Below are positions 49,035 to 62,900 of a stretch of DNA of 64,000 nt, one piece after another. The notes under the pieces were generated by a model, which saw only the letters and a program-made list of their open reading frames with translations, had not been told where the DNA came from and ran no database searches. The stretch covers positions 24,977,121 through 25,041,120 of the forward strand of contig JANCRA010000004.1 of assembly GCA_024362935.1 (NCBI GenBank), read 5' to 3'. Numbering within the stretch: the stretch's first letter is position 1; each line of letters opens with the position of its first letter. The DNA is from Setophaga petechia (lineage: Eukaryota; Chordata; Aves; Passeriformes; Parulidae). Position numbers and translations under genes: made by a program.

Positions 49035-50743
49035 GCTGTATTTGCTGCTCTGGCTGCCCAGCCCAGGCAGGCATATTCCTTACCAGCAGAATAGGAGCAT
49101 TGTGAGAGCAGCACCTTTCTTGGTGCAGCCAAGACATTTCTAGAGCCCACATGTCTTGGGTAGAGCTGACTGAACTGCCTCTTGGGCCCTTTGTCCATGA
49201 GTAGAAGACATTGCTTTGGTCTGTGCCAGTTAAACTAGGCCTGTGCTGAAGGCATCTTCCCTCTTCCCCCATTTCATAACCAACATTTTGTGAGCATCAG
49301 CAGGTATGAATCAATGTGATGTGCCATGCCCAAGACAAAATACAAACTTAAAACCAGCCTAATGCAGGAAAGGGCTTCCTGCAATGCTGTAGGATGCCCT
49401 GCTCTTCTATGATGTCTTCCTTGTTTTAATGCTACATAGCTCTAATTTTCCTTCATCTGATTTGAGCTTATTTACAGGTCCAGTCCTGGATTCCATCCCC
49501 ATTTTGTTTAGCAGCCAAAATTCTTACTTCTTCGGAGGGCTGTTCTGTTTCAGAGAGGACAATATGCTGGACCTTACTGCTTTGACTCCAGTCAAGCATT
49601 GTTGATGTTACAAAAGGCTCCCTCAGATCTTTGCTCACGCAACTGGTCTGACACAGGGAATTTTTACTTTTAAACCTTTAGAAAAAACATTCAACTAATC
49701 TTCTGGGCTCTGGTTCAGGAAAGAAACCTCCTAATGTTAAACACATGCCTTGGAATTGTAATTTAAAGCAAGGGATCTGAAATGCATGTTTCTACTAAAG
49801 ACTGCAACTAAATGTTGCCCTAGATAGGGCTGCATTCTGGATTTGGGCATTAATGAGGATGTCCAGGAACAAACAATGGGTACTTTTTAGATATGCATTA
49901 TCTTTACACCCCCTACCATTTGCAGTAGCTTATGTCCAAACACAAGAGCACACATATAGTGGAAGTTAGGCTGTGCTTATACATCCAGGAAAGCAGTGTT
50001 GACTGAAAAGTAGCCAAAGGTATGGCTGCATCTTGCTGTTTGCAGCGAGATTAATAGATTTTGGGTCTTAGTTCTTTAAGATCTTCAGTGTTCTTTTGGG
50101 AGACCTAAGTCCTTTCAACATTCACTGCATTAAGGGCATTCAGAGCTTTGCAGAATAAGTTCCAGCTGCACAATTTGAAAAATCTCTTTGATACTTGGTG
50201 GTTATATGTGAAGTTTGTAGCATTTTTTACTATTTTTATTCATGCATAGAGCATAGTCACCTCAAGCACATTCATATGTCTAAAATGGAGGTGAAAACAT
50301 ATATTCTGGGGTTAAGAAAACTTTCCAATTATTTCTTTTTCATATATCCAGCTTTGAAGACAGTTTTAGAACACATTTTTGGGCTGTGCCTACAAACAAG
50401 TAATGAGGGCAGTGTTTGCTGTGTACTACCTGTAGCAGTGGGCACATATGTTAGAGAGTTGGAGGGGTCAAGTCACTAGCTAGTATCACCTTTCTCAAAG
50501 ACAGGAGAGGTTTCTCGAGTCCTTTAACTGGAGGAATTTGTCACATGATATCTCCAATGGTCTTCCAATTGTCAGCTGTAACATAACACTTTTCAACTAA
50601 GACAATAAATTGGCTTAAATTTAGCAGGAAAAAGACACCTGGCTCTGTACCAGGTCTGATAAGCAATAAACAAAACATTACCAAAAGGGGGGGGAAAATT
50701 TAAAAAATAAAGTCAGAAAATCGCTTACAAATTCCATGCCCCT
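49035..50743. other. Noncoding DNA
   Basis: No gene or repeat recognised. A G8 run lies at 50697-50704 inside an A-rich context. Confidence 0.5.
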
Positions 50744-50757
50744 GCCCCCCTTCCCCT
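50744..50757 (-). other. C-rich strand, potential G-quadruplex on minus
   Basis: The plus strand is C-rich over about 50744-50757. Its complement has runs of four, six and four G separated by two bases each, which can supply four G-tracts. It sits just upstream of the CpG-rich segment and fits a promoter-like context. Confidence 0.5.
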
Positions 50758-50789
50758 ATTTAGGGATTTTTTTTTCCCCATTTCCTCAT

Positions 50790-51125
50790 CAGGTGTGCTG
50801 ATGGAAATCGTAGGTACGAAGCTCCGATAATTGTCCCGGATTCCTGAGCCCTCCGTCCTTCAGCGGGGCCAATAATGAAGAGAGGAGAGAGAGAGGCCGG
50901 GATGTGCCTGCCTGCCTGGAATGCAGCCGGAGCTGAAAGCTGACACCAGCTCGCTGGAAAAGGACTTGCGAGCAAAGGCTGTCTCCAAGACAACAGAGTA
51001 TTTTCCCTGTGATGCATTTACACAGTGGGGTTAAAGTTCTATGAAAGCAACAGCTGTTGTAAAAACATTGTATTAAATATGCTTAGAACTGTAAAACGCG
51101 TGCTCCTCATGTTGCACTTTGCTCG
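50790..51125. promoter_or_regulatory. CpG-rich candidate promoter or enhancer
   Basis: This is the densest CpG patch I see: about a dozen CpG dinucleotides in roughly 330 bases, against long stretches of the window with almost none. It includes 'gggccaataatg' with a CCAAT box at 50869-50873, a GA-rich run (about 50878-50896), 'ggccgggatg', and 'caacagctgttg' at 51048-51059, a perfect 12-bp palindrome centred on the E-box CAGCTG. 'aaaacgcgtgctcc' and 'gctcgagac' follow near 51093-51128. No TATA box is obvious. It could be an alternative promoter or first exon of an unseen gene, or a conserved enhancer. The minus-strand open frame 50760-51017 across it shows no known domain. Confidence 0.4.
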
Positions 51126-54100
51126 AGACAAATGTGGAAACCTGTGGTATGTCTGAAGGAGAGTTTCTGCTCTCTCAGAGGCTGTTTTATAAATGTCATG
51201 CTCCATTTCCAACCTTTTCCTGCTGAGATAGCCTCTTCTTCAGACCATTTTTCTCTAAAGTTGACTTTCAAGTTAAAAGCTAATTACTAAAGCATGACTG
51301 GATCTACTCCTTTTTTTACCCCTTCAAATTCTGCCTTTTGCTTGAAATCTTAGCTTCCACTATGTTTGTGCTTTTGTGTTTGGATATAAGCTTTGATGCA
51401 AATGAAGCTTGCTTATCCTGGTGCCACCCATATACGTGGCACAACTATCATTTGCAGTTCAGACTCATCAACATTAATACTTTTCCATCACGAGAGAGCA
51501 ATCTCCTGCAATGCTCTCCTGTTAATGACTTTGCTAAACTCTGGGGAGAAACTTTCTGGGTGTAAAACAGATGAAATACTACCAGCTTCAAAAATCAGAG
51601 GCTGGTAAAACAACTGACTGCTTCAGAGCTATTCTCTCCTCTAATTTGAAATTCTTAGAGGGTCTTTAAACAGTTACATAGCAGGACTGTAGGACATCAG
51701 TTCCTATCTTTAAATCCCTGCTGTACTTGTAGAAAGTTAGATTTAGGAAACTGATATACTAAGGCATGGGTTTATTTATGGTTTTCTGTTTCTGTTTCAC
51801 TGCATTGGGTCCTCCACCCTGGATTATGTCTTTTCACTAGAGATTTTGTTTTTTTTTTTCCTGACAAAAAAATAGGCTGGTTTTACTTCTTTTCCAGAAG
51901 TACTCAAAATAAATAATGTGAATATTTAGTGAATTTTAAAGCCTACTGGGTCTGAGCCCATTCAGGCAATGTGAACCTGCCCATCCCATAATACTAATAG
52001 GAAATTACTCTTCCACCCAAATCAAGTTTCAACATCTGCAGATAGCTTGTCCTAATACACTTGGCAATGATGCCAAGAAAAGCTTCTCCATCCTTCACCT
52101 AGCAGCTGCCGTCATCACAACAGTGCAGCTGCAACTGAGATGGCTAAACATTTCTGCAAAGCTATTTGAGTGTGTTTCAGGAATCCCAGGAAAGAGAGCA
52201 TGAGAGGAAGGTGTTTGCATATGTGGACTCAAAGCATGCCCAAGAGGGGAGCAGGAAAATATCGCAAATCCCACTCTTCCTCACCTCTTAGAACATATTA
52301 AACCAATTAAAATAATCAATGTGAAGATTAATTTTGACCATATGAATGTATGTGTGGGAAAACTTGCTTTTAAATACGTTGTGTTTTGGAAAAGAACATT
52401 CAAACATATTCTGAGCACATACATAGGAGACAGAGAGAGATCTCAATATCTGGGCTTGATTTACTTCCATGTGCTTGAAGGTACAAACTTCACATAAATT
52501 CTACATCTGTTGGAACCTAGGAAAACAGGAGTTGTGGGCTTTTACTACTGCCAGAGTCCATGCGTATAGGATTATACTGTCGTCCCACTTCATGCTAGAG
52601 ACTGGATCTTCACATGTTGTTGAATTTCTGTCTGGAAACACAGGACCCATTCATCTTCAGTAGGAAGATCATGTCTAAGCTGCTTAAGCAGTTTTGAGAA
52701 TCTCAGCCTAAATAATTTTAACTGATCAGCAGAGAAAAAGTTATCTTACTTGAGACAGACTCAAAATGACTGATTTCAGATGAGGCTTTGAATGTTCAGC
52801 ACCCTTTACATGTGACTTCTCTAGGGGCAAAACCTCTGGGGTATTCAAGAAAATCCTCTCAATTATGGAGACTAAACATCCTCATGAGGATAGAGGCTTT
52901 CAAAATGCTCTTTCAAGAATTCAGCGAGAGGAATCGGGTGGGTTGAATATCTGTTCAGTACCAGCTGGTGTGTGGGAGCAACCTCTTTGAAGCGGTACAA
53001 ATGAGAGCCCCTTGTCCACTTTGATTTGTGTTCATTCCAGAGTTTGAAAACATTTTCCCAACCACCTCTTCTTGATTCCTCTGTCCCCATGAAATGTGTG
53101 GCCACCAGGGAAACATCTTGAAGTTTAATAACCAGATGACACTGCAATGCCCTCATTACCAGAAGGCTGTAACAAGCAAAGATCATTTTGTTTAGTTGAG
53201 AACCTTCCAAACACCAGGTTTTTTCAAATTCCTTTTTCAATATTTTCTCATGACTCCAGAGGCTGAGGGCCAGATCTTCAAACAGAGCGTCTGACTGGCA
53301 GTGTCTCAATGTGCAAGATGGAGGAGGAAGAGCATCTGTCTCCAGGGGGAGGCAAAGAATAGAAAACAGTTGTAATTAAGGGGTTAAAATAACCCCTGTG
53401 CCTAAAACTCTCACTTCTGGGCAGAGCTGTTAGCAATAGCATTACAAAATTGTTCTGCAGATAAAGGTTGTGATTTTTGTTGGCTTTGCTTCTCGTCCCT
53501 GCAGAAGTCACCAGGGGATTCACCACTAACTGAAATACACCGCAGTAAGTGTAGTTTAAAGCTTCACAGCATGTGAGTCCTTCAGTGAGGAGAGTAAGAG
53601 ATGTGGGGTTTGAAAAATACAGCAACAGAGACAATACATGCATTTTATTCAAAGGGAAGATTTTAAACAAGCATATCTATAAAAATAAGTGGCTGATTCC
53701 CAACAAAGCTTAAGCCTTAATTCCATGGTGAACCCATTATCCCACTCTTGACCAGTACACAATTCTTGGTTCTATATCAGAAAAAGGACATTGTACTTTT
53801 CTTAAGCCCCAACCTATATGAAATCCTATTGTTACGGCATTCACGGCAACAATAGCCCTTTGGGGCACTCGAAATGCCTAGCTGTCAATTAGGTTACTAT
53901 AAGGAAGGAACAGGACATTGTTTACATCACAATGCAGCATCAATGAAGGTATATACATTAGCCAGATGAATGCATTCTGCTGTGTTTCAGTAAGCCCAGT
54001 ACAATCAATGCTGACAATGAATATCAAGCAGGTCTCTTGCAACAGGCTGTGCAGGTATCAGACTGTGCACTCTATCTGGGTGCCCAGTATAACTCAGTCA

Positions 54101-55671
54101 GTGGTGTGCTCCACTGATTGTTAATGTTTTGGTGGACTTTGCTTCAGGGGAAAGTGGTAGATGGGAGGAGGGGTTCAAAGATACCTAACAGCCTGGCACT
54201 GACCCATTGAAAATAAGGAAGCAGTTTCATACAGCCTCACCATTTGCTTTTGTTATTAGGAAATAAATCAGCCTTTGTTTTTTCTGGACAAAGTGAAGGA
54301 ATGTCATTATGACTTATAAATTGTGCAGTTACAAAACAATCAGGAAATCTTCCCATTTAAATCTGAATAACTTTAATTGTTGGGAATTTAAACTTCAGTC
54401 TATTGAGTGAAACAAATGCTTAAATAGAGCTCTTCATTGAAATTCTGTGTTTGAGCTAAAACCTGCATATATAAAAAAACCAAAAACAAAACCAACAAAC
54501 CAACAACTGTGAGGCTGGTAAAAGACTGAACAAATCTTACAGTTGCACCATTTAATGCCTTTTGACTGAAGATGAGATGAAATCACAGCTGACAAAGTGG
54601 CAAATTAGTGTGGTTGGTAGTGCTTTATTTACACTATTCCAAATGTATTCAGAGAGTTATTTCCATCTCATGCCACTATACAATTTCTCTAAGTCTGTCT
54701 GGAGTCTCAGTCCTGAACATAGTGATGCACTGGTAGTTAACACAGGGAGACAAAAACACTGAAGTCAAACATATGCAGACTTCCTTGCTTCCCCAGGGAA
54801 TAGCAGCAAACATACAGCACTTGATCCCAAGTTATCAAAGTTTGCCCACAGAATTTGTTATGTCATTGAGATAAACCTCTCTGACCCGATTTCAGCTAGG
54901 TCAAGGAAAGTCTAGCTGAAGAAATGGTAAAATTTTTGAGAAACGCATAGAAGTGTTGTACTGGTCTTGTGTATGACTAAAAGTAAATGCTCCACTTACA
55001 AAAATGCCCTGTCACTAGGCAGAGGAGCTGGCATTGTTTATCTGGCAATTACAGCTGCAGGCTCAGAAAAGATGTGAATAACCCCAGCACTCTGGTAGCT
55101 ATGATTTTATTGGTGTTTTCATGGTGTAAGAACCTTGCCGCTGCTAGAATTTCCTTTTTCCAGCCTTTATCTCTAGCTAAGCTCCACCCCTCATGGATTT
55201 TCACACTGTCCCTTCTCAGAGATGACCTCTCTTCCACCTCTGACCTCTTTCAGAGTTTTCACCCTTGCTTTAACAATTGATTTATGATGTGCCTGTGAAA
55301 GGGTCAAGCCTACTTTTACGGTTTGCTTAAAATATTTCTTTTTTGGGTAGATACAGAAGTGGTGCTTAATAAGTGCTAAGTAAATAAACTAAAGATTGGA
55401 GACAGCTTCCCTTTTCTGCTAACTACTAGATGTCTCTAAAACTCTTTGTAACAAGTGTTTACCGAGTCTTCAAACAAATTAACTGATAACTGTAATAATT
55501 TTGTGCCTAATGAAATGTGTCAAGGGTTTAGGATTTCCAAAAAGAGTAATTTCAAATTAAGTTGTCTCACAGTTCAGTGAAAAGGCAATGCTAAAGATAA
55601 TTCAAGGACTTGTATATGTAATGGACAGGAAGCCTATTTTTCTTTCCGTTTGACAGATTGATCTTCCACAG
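51126..55671. other. Noncoding DNA
   Basis: No gene recognised. The minus-strand open frame 52872-53309 (145 codons, TTG start) has even amino-acid composition but no domain that I know. An A/C-rich patch occurs at about 54471-54507. Confidence 0.45.
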
Positions 55672-55693
55672 AAAAAAAAAAAGAAAAAAAAAA
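55672..55693. repeat. A11-G-A10 run
   Basis: Two A-runs separated by one G. Simple low-complexity sequence. Confidence 0.9.
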
Positions 55694-58647
55694 GGCAAAA
55701 AGGCTACTAGGCACAAATTTTCATTGCCTCCAGCCTCCCTGTGCCAAAACTCCTTTTAACCTCACTTCAGGTGGCGTCAGAACTGCAGGACCAATCAATC
55801 ACCTCAAAGGCAGATTTTATTCTTCTGTTTCACTTATCCATTATTCTTTACATGCGCTGTAATTTATTCTGCAAATTCAGTTGTGGTTTTCTATGTTGTC
55901 CTCACCATTCAATGTATCTAAAAATCAAAACTGCATATATTTAGATATTTAAAAATCAAACAGATACTTGTGATGGCATTTATGAAATTCTAAGTGCTGA
56001 CTAGATGATTATCCTTCTTGCCAGAGATCACAACACACATGAAGCCATTTGAAAATATGAAGGGTGTGTTTTGTCTCTCTCTGTGTCAAGTTGAAATGTG
56101 CATCAACATTTTCTCTATAAACTTTCTCTATAAATGTGTCTCTGCAAGCTAACTAGTACCAGGTATATATATATATTAGGGATGCCACAAAAGACATTCT
56201 CTTGGTTTCTTAAATGTACTGGTTTTTTTTTTCTAGACATTAAAAACTCGATTTACTCTCCTGACAGTTTTAATAGGGAAAGAGACAGTGCTTTATTGCT
56301 GAATGTCTTTCATTTTCTTATTTGCATGAAATGCTACCAAAGTGAAAAACTATCAAGTTAACACCTAGCATTTGGTTTGAATAGCAAAGCTCAGACAGAC
56401 CAAATGTAGATGATATATCCTCTATGTAAATAGAAAAAATAATAAATTGTTATACTGCTTCTGTGGTTCCAAAACATAGCCATGTGCCAGGAGCTGGAAA
56501 GGGGAGACAACAGGTGAAGAGCCTCCAGGCCTCACTCAGTCTTTTTGGCTGAGTGCTCACTGCTAACCACTGGTCCAGAAAGAAAATGCCCATTTCAGTC
56601 TGTTTCATGCTTGCCCCCTTGCTGAAGCCAGAAAAGAACGGGATGTAGCTTTATTCCTGTCCAGCCTATCTAGGAAGAGAACAGAAGGATCAGACAGAGC
56701 AGAACAGAGGGTTTGAAAGAATCATCTCCCAAACACAAAGACTGCTGTTAGGACTGGACACTGTCTGCCTTGTCACCATCTACCTGTGTAATCACCAGGC
56801 ACAACGAAGTCCATTCATGAAAGGCCTCACTCAGGGCTCCTCTGGCATGCTTAACACTTCCGCAGACTTACAAGGATCTTCGGAGTGTTCAAAGAATAAA
56901 AGACTGGACACTATTTATAGTTTTGCTGATGCTGGGAGGGTGGCTGTAATCCTAAATTCCTTTCTCAGCCCATGCTCAGCCCTGAGCTGAATGAATAGCA
57001 AAAATAAATAAATAATAACCATGAAAAAATGACCCACTGAAAGCACTGCCTTTGTTTCTGTCCTGAACGTGGAGCGGTGCCACTTGTTACATGCTGGTGT
57101 TCAGAAAACGGCTTTTGATCTTGAAAGCTTTCTGCTTGTTTTAGTCCTTTTACATTAATCACCCCTTAATTTCATTTATAGGATGCAAATTACTCTTACT
57201 CCTCTAGCTCAGACCGTTTAAACTAGCAGATCAGTGAACTGATAGGCCAACGAGTAAAAGAGTTGGGAAAAAAAGTTAAAAAGAAAAAGAGAGCTGAAAA
57301 TACTTACAAATCTTGACTACACTTGACAAAGACCAGAAGCGGCCTGTGAACTATCCATTAGCTGAAAAGCTGGTATAGATCAGTGTCACTGCATTGAAGA
57401 CAATGGTGGTTTGTCAGCTGAGAAGCTGGCCAAACGGACAGAAAGAAAATGGTCTTTTCCTGGCAAAGAGTTAAACCAGCTCACTTACTCCCTTCTGAAA
57501 ACTTCTTTCCATTGCCTTCCATGGGATGCTTTGACTTGGGAATATTTTGAGTGCAGGTGAATAAATGCTATAGATACCTTTCTGTGTAACTACGTCAATA
57601 ATGCAGTGGCAGTATTGCAGACTAACTGCACAGGTTTAATTTTGTAGCTCCTCTTTCTATTCTATGGCTGTTTCTCAACAGCACTTTTAAACAGAGAAAT
57701 TAAAAACATATTTATTATTGTAACATATATATTATATACATTACAAACCCCATAGTCTGAAGTCCTGGGATAAAGATTTGTTGAAAGGATGTCCCTTCCA
57801 CGCCTAGAAGGAGCAGTGGCAGTTTTGTCATCCTTCTGAATTGGGGTTTTTCTCTTTTGAACTCAACTAAAATGTGTCCTTGATATTAATTGTGTGGAAT
57901 CTGGTGCCTAACCAGGCAGCATGCGCACATACCAGGGACATCACCAGCAGCCACCCAGTCTCTACGTCCAATGAATTTGTGATTGTCTAAGAGTTGACTT
58001 GATCAAATCTGTTAGGTATCCTGACCAGGAGAATAAGGAACAAAAAGAAAGCAGAGGATTATAACCGAAACAAAGTGGCAATCACAGATATCAATGCTGT
58101 AATATATATGTATTAATTGCAGCAATGATGACATATACAGTAAGCTTGTGTTGTGCTCATTTGCAGCCTTCTGAAATACTTGTAATGGATTTTGAAACTT
58201 TCCATGCAAAGGAGCTGTTTATGCAACCTGCAGACCCTATGGAGGTTGGGGAAGAACAAAGGCTTAGGATGTAAGCAGATCTAGTCTTTAGGGACCATCA
58301 GCATCATATGAGCAACTCCACACCACCTGTCAGGCAGAGGTCTACAGCTCTGCAGTACAGAGATCAACTGCTCACTTCAACTCCCTGGGCAATCAGTCAG
58401 AGCACCTCAAAGTACTTCCACCACCAGTTCATGGTGACCTATCCCATTTTTCCTGAAGTGGAGGATGGATTACTCTCTAGTTACCTTCCACAGACGGAAA
58501 AGCTCCTGTATTGCCTGCCAGGCAAGATGTTATTTATAGCAAAGAGCACCCAAAAGCTGCACAGTCACAGGTTTGTGCTTTGAGCAAATAGGCACTTTTC
58601 TGCAGCCACTCCACCAAGGGTAGAGACACTACTCAGTTGCTGCTCCT
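55694..58647. other. Noncoding DNA
   Basis: Nothing recognised. Short AT runs occur at about 56164-56177 and 57722-57740. Confidence 0.5.
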
Positions 58648-58670
58648 CCATCTCCTTTTGGAGGAGATGG
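58648..58670. repeat. Hairpin with 8-bp arms
   Basis: 'ccatctcc' (58648-58655) and 'ggagatgg' (58663-58670) are perfect reverse complements with the 7-base loop 'ttttgga'. Confidence 0.75.
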
Positions 58671-59902
58671 TCCCTGTTCTCTAAAAAGCATCTGGCTGTA
58701 CTGCTGAAGGTGGAAGGATCTCATGCTTTACAGAACCTCTGTAGGAAACCACAAAAGAGTTAGAATCAGCATCAGAGATAGCAATTCATCTCTCCCCAGT
58801 TCCAGTCATGTCACATCTTGTTGTGCCAAGAGAACAGGCAGCTGGCCTGAACCACCACTGCAGAAGCAGCTCTGCACCCCATGAATCTTGTTTACTCCTT
58901 AGACCTCACTAAGGTAGCCAGGGATTTGACACAGCCACTAGACACAGAGACAGCATCAACCTCATGGCAAGTGAGCAGTATCCTGAGGAGGGTCTGGAAA
59001 AGGCAAAGATGGCATGGACCTCCAGAGCAAAGTTCTACTGTGCTGCTGGTAATACCACCCTGAGTTGTACTGACTATGGGGTCATTACACTCTATGCCAA
59101 AAAAATCTGCATAGAAGTATCAACTTTCTTCAGGGTTTTTGGTGAAAAAAATACTCCCTCTATATTTTGCTCTTTCCCTATATAGAATTTGATTTCAGAT
59201 AAAACAAATAGTTTTGCTTTCTAACATGTTGGTTTTGTTTTTTTTATTTTTCCAAAAATGGGACACAGACAACTCCCCATAGAAATCAACTAGTATTTTG
59301 AAGCAAGCTGTGGAGTTGCAGACAGCACTGGAGGCTGGAAACAGAAGCTGTAATGGATCTCAGGAACAAAGTTCTCTAGAATTTGGACTAATATAAATAT
59401 AGAAAAAGACTCTTAGTAAGAGGAAGCCCATAAATCCTCTTGCCTCTGTTCTGCCTCCTGCTGGCTTTTGCACATGACCCTGAGAGCAAAAACTGTCCCA
59501 ATGCTAGAACTGAAAGAATTCTGCTGTTCAGGGCCCATAATATTATTGTTATAATTCTGATACCACTGGCTTTCAATTAATCCATGCTTATTTTAGTGGT
59601 GAGTGTATAAGTCAGGTCACGAATTGACATACAAGGTGAAGTTAAATGGTGATTTGGTTTTGAGTCATAAATCTTCCTGCCTTTTTTTTTTTTTTCATAG
59701 CTACACTATCATAATAAATGCCTGATCTTTGTGGAGGAAAGAATTTAGTTCTCAATAAGATGATGAGAATGAATTATCAGCTCAGCTATCTCTGCAGTCT
59801 GTTCCTACCTGGATACCATTTCACTAAAACATAAGCACATGTTATGTCATGAATGTCCTGCTGGAATAAATTTTTAGACTGGAATAAAAAGAAGAAGTTT
59901 TT

Positions 59903-59904
<2 letters not shown>
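58671..59904. other. Noncoding DNA
   Basis: No gene or known repeat. A T-run of about 15 lies near 59682-59696. Confidence 0.5.

Positions 59905-59940
<36 letters not shown>
59905..59940. repeat. (GT)18 microsatellite
   Basis: Eighteen uninterrupted GT units. It is likely polymorphic. The minus-strand open frame over it (59786-59989) shows a His-Thr repeat artefact. Confidence 0.97.
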
Positions 59941-59943
<3 letters not shown>

Positions 59944-62900
59944 GTGAATTTCCCCTTAAAACATTCCTATCATGCCGCTTCGTATTCATTAATTAGTCTG
60001 AGGTTTCCCTCGTGTTTAGTTTACAAAGCCACTTAAACCCACGTACCCATTTAACATATTTATGACCCCAGTTTTCTTTCTTTTCTCTGAGACTGTACCG
60101 TAATTGTTCTCTGGACTCAGGAACTGCAGAGTGCCTTCACTGATGAAAGGAGACAACATAAAGAAGGAAATGAATGTGTGAGGGATGAATACCTTCCACA
60201 AAACAACTGGGTGCAATTTGGCCCATGGCCCCGGGGGTCACTTTAATAGAGTGGAGCCTCAGTCTCTATTGAGTGTATGGGAGACTATTAACTCTTAACA
60301 ACTCAGTCTCAGGTTATTTATTTATTGCTTAAATGATTTGTTATTGCTACTTGAATTTAATATACCCTCTGGGAACTGAGATGGCAGCATCATGTTACAG
60401 AAAAACTAAAAGTTATTTTAAAACTGTGATTGAATTTTTATGAGCATCATAAAATCTTTCTGAACAAATAACTTACCATTAGGCAGAAACTTCAGCAGGA
60501 AATCAGTAAAATTAAGGATTTATTAGAACAGTACTCTATTTGTGTGTTTCTCTGGAAAAGAGAGGGTTAAATGTTTGATGCTTCAAGTATTAATTTTATT
60601 ATTGAATATAACAATATTTCAATAGCACCTGATATTTTCAAAAGGCCATATAGATATAATATTAGCAAAAAAAAAAAAATCATTCCTTTTAGCCTGGAAA
60701 TACAACACGTTCAGGGACTGAGACTGGTGTACACCTGTTTCAGTATGGAATTTTTTTCAAGAAACTTCAGGACATCTGCAAAGATCAATGACAAATCTCC
60801 ATATCCATTCTACTAAGTGGACTAGTGTTTGAGGTACCTTTGCACAGACACTGTTTTTTTTCTATCCTTGCCCATGTGCTGCTATTGGCTCTGAAAGGCT
60901 GTATTCCTACACTTCTGTGAAGCATTCACTTTCCCTTTTGCTTTTCTAATCCTTAAAGTCATTAGGAGAACTTCCAAGTCAAACAACATTTTTCAGGGGG
61001 GAGTGGGGATAGTAGAGAAGGGCAAAAGCAAGGGAAGGAGGACTTAAGGCATCATAAAAAACAGGTGCAAAATTAAATGCTCATGAAATTAATGAAATGA
61101 ATGGTAATGAAATTAAGGGGATAATAATAATCCAGCAAAAATAAAATTAATAAGTAGGTTTGAAACCAGAAAGAAAAAAGGTCATCTTAAGTATTGCTAC
61201 AAGACTGGTCTCTGTAGTCAGTTGTTTTTAACAGTAGACCCAATGGTACTCTCTAGAAAAACTGAGAACTGCAGAACTAGAGAGATCTCTAATTTCAAGG
61301 TCTTGTTACTTGAAATCCTGTCATGTTCTGACATAAAGAACCATTCTATGTTAGATGTTTTCTTCTGGAAATGGAAAGATCAAATCTGAATACAATACAG
61401 ATGTTCAGATTTTGTGATTAATGCACATAAGCCCATAAAATTATTTATGTCATACCCTTTCCCATCCTTAATATAAATCAGATAATCATAATTTCTGATT
61501 GTTTTAACATAGTGTTATGTATCTGTTATCTGAAGAAAGTCTAGACATGTATATGTAATACATATATGCAATGTGTATGTAATCCATTCACCCTTTGGAT
61601 TCTACAAGTTTAGAAAAGGTATAACTTGTTTTCATGCTGTTGTTTTCAACATGTCCAATTCTTCTTGATCTTAATGGATAATTAAGGAGCAGTAAATTAT
61701 AAGATACAAAAGACTTTCTTGCAGAACTGTTGGCTATCCTAAGTCTTCTTTCTCAATGTCCAGTGAATAAAGTGTAGTAGTTAAAATGGCTTTGCACCTC
61801 AATGAAATCCAGGCAGTAATGGGGTTATCTTTCAAACTTCCTCCCAATACTGAGAATTATCAATAGTCTAATTGTAGCCTTTAGTAATTTATGCATTGAC
61901 AAACAATAGCTACAACATTGTGGTGTCCACTTACTTTCTGTTATTCTGAAGTCATTGGTGCAATCTGATTTTTCAGCAGTCTTAAAGGTTCTTTGCTTCT
62001 ACTGACTCTTACTGACACTCTGACATGTCATCATGTCTCTTGGCAAGAGATTCCTCTCACCTGATATCACCAAGTCACTGGAGAAACCCTGACAATTCTT
62101 AGGGACACAATTCTTGTATCACTTATCTTAGCTATGTTCTGGGAAGTAGAATGAGCCATCTTCCAGATGTGGCCATACCTTTCTACTGACTATAAAGGTT
62201 CTTGTATCACTTAGATTAAAGTCTGAGACATCTATATCTGGTGAGATTAATTTCACCTCAAGTGTCTGAAAAGACACAAAGAACATTAGAACATTCAGTT
62301 AATGACACCTGCCCAAAGGCCATCCAGCCTCACACAAGAAATCCAAAGATGGAGCAAGGTTCTCCTGTCTTCCCCTCAGCTAGTTAGTGGGCAGTCTTCC
62401 TCCTCCCAGAGGTCCCTTTCGACACTTCTCAGCTTCTGATGTGAATGCAAAAGTATCCTCTATGTAATGGGCTCATTCTCTGCAAACACAGCCCTATAGA
62501 CTACATGGTCCCATGCTCTAAAAAGGATAAGCTTCATGTGAAACCATGGTCTGGGGTCATTTAGCTAATTTTTATCAGAAGGCAGAATACTCGCTGCAGG
62601 GCAGAGAACTATAATAAGACAAGGCAAACCAGGGAGAAAATAAAATTTCTTACAGAGGACGAAATTTTTGTTATAATAAATCGATATTTAAACAGCACAA
62701 GTCTAAGCAATCTAAAGAATTGGACCTAATGCAGTTTTCCTTCCAAATATTTTTTCTTTTTTAAGAGCTGTACTCTGGCTTAACTAACCCTCCAAGGATG
62801 TCTGGGCCCAGAATATGAGAGGGTCCAATGCAGTATAAAACTTCACAGGAAATTTAGTTTCCCCAGGCTTAACATACCAGCTTGAACATAATGCAAAATT

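Noticed and set aside
48809..49272. Two overlapping minus-strand open frames
   Set aside because: Different frames over the same moderately GC-rich DNA, with no domain or motif in either.
52872..53309. 145-codon minus-strand open frame
   Set aside because: TTG start, no recognisable family, no splice context and no neighbouring exons.
59786..59989. His-Thr repeat protein on the minus strand
   Set aside because: It is the translation of the (GT)18 microsatellite.
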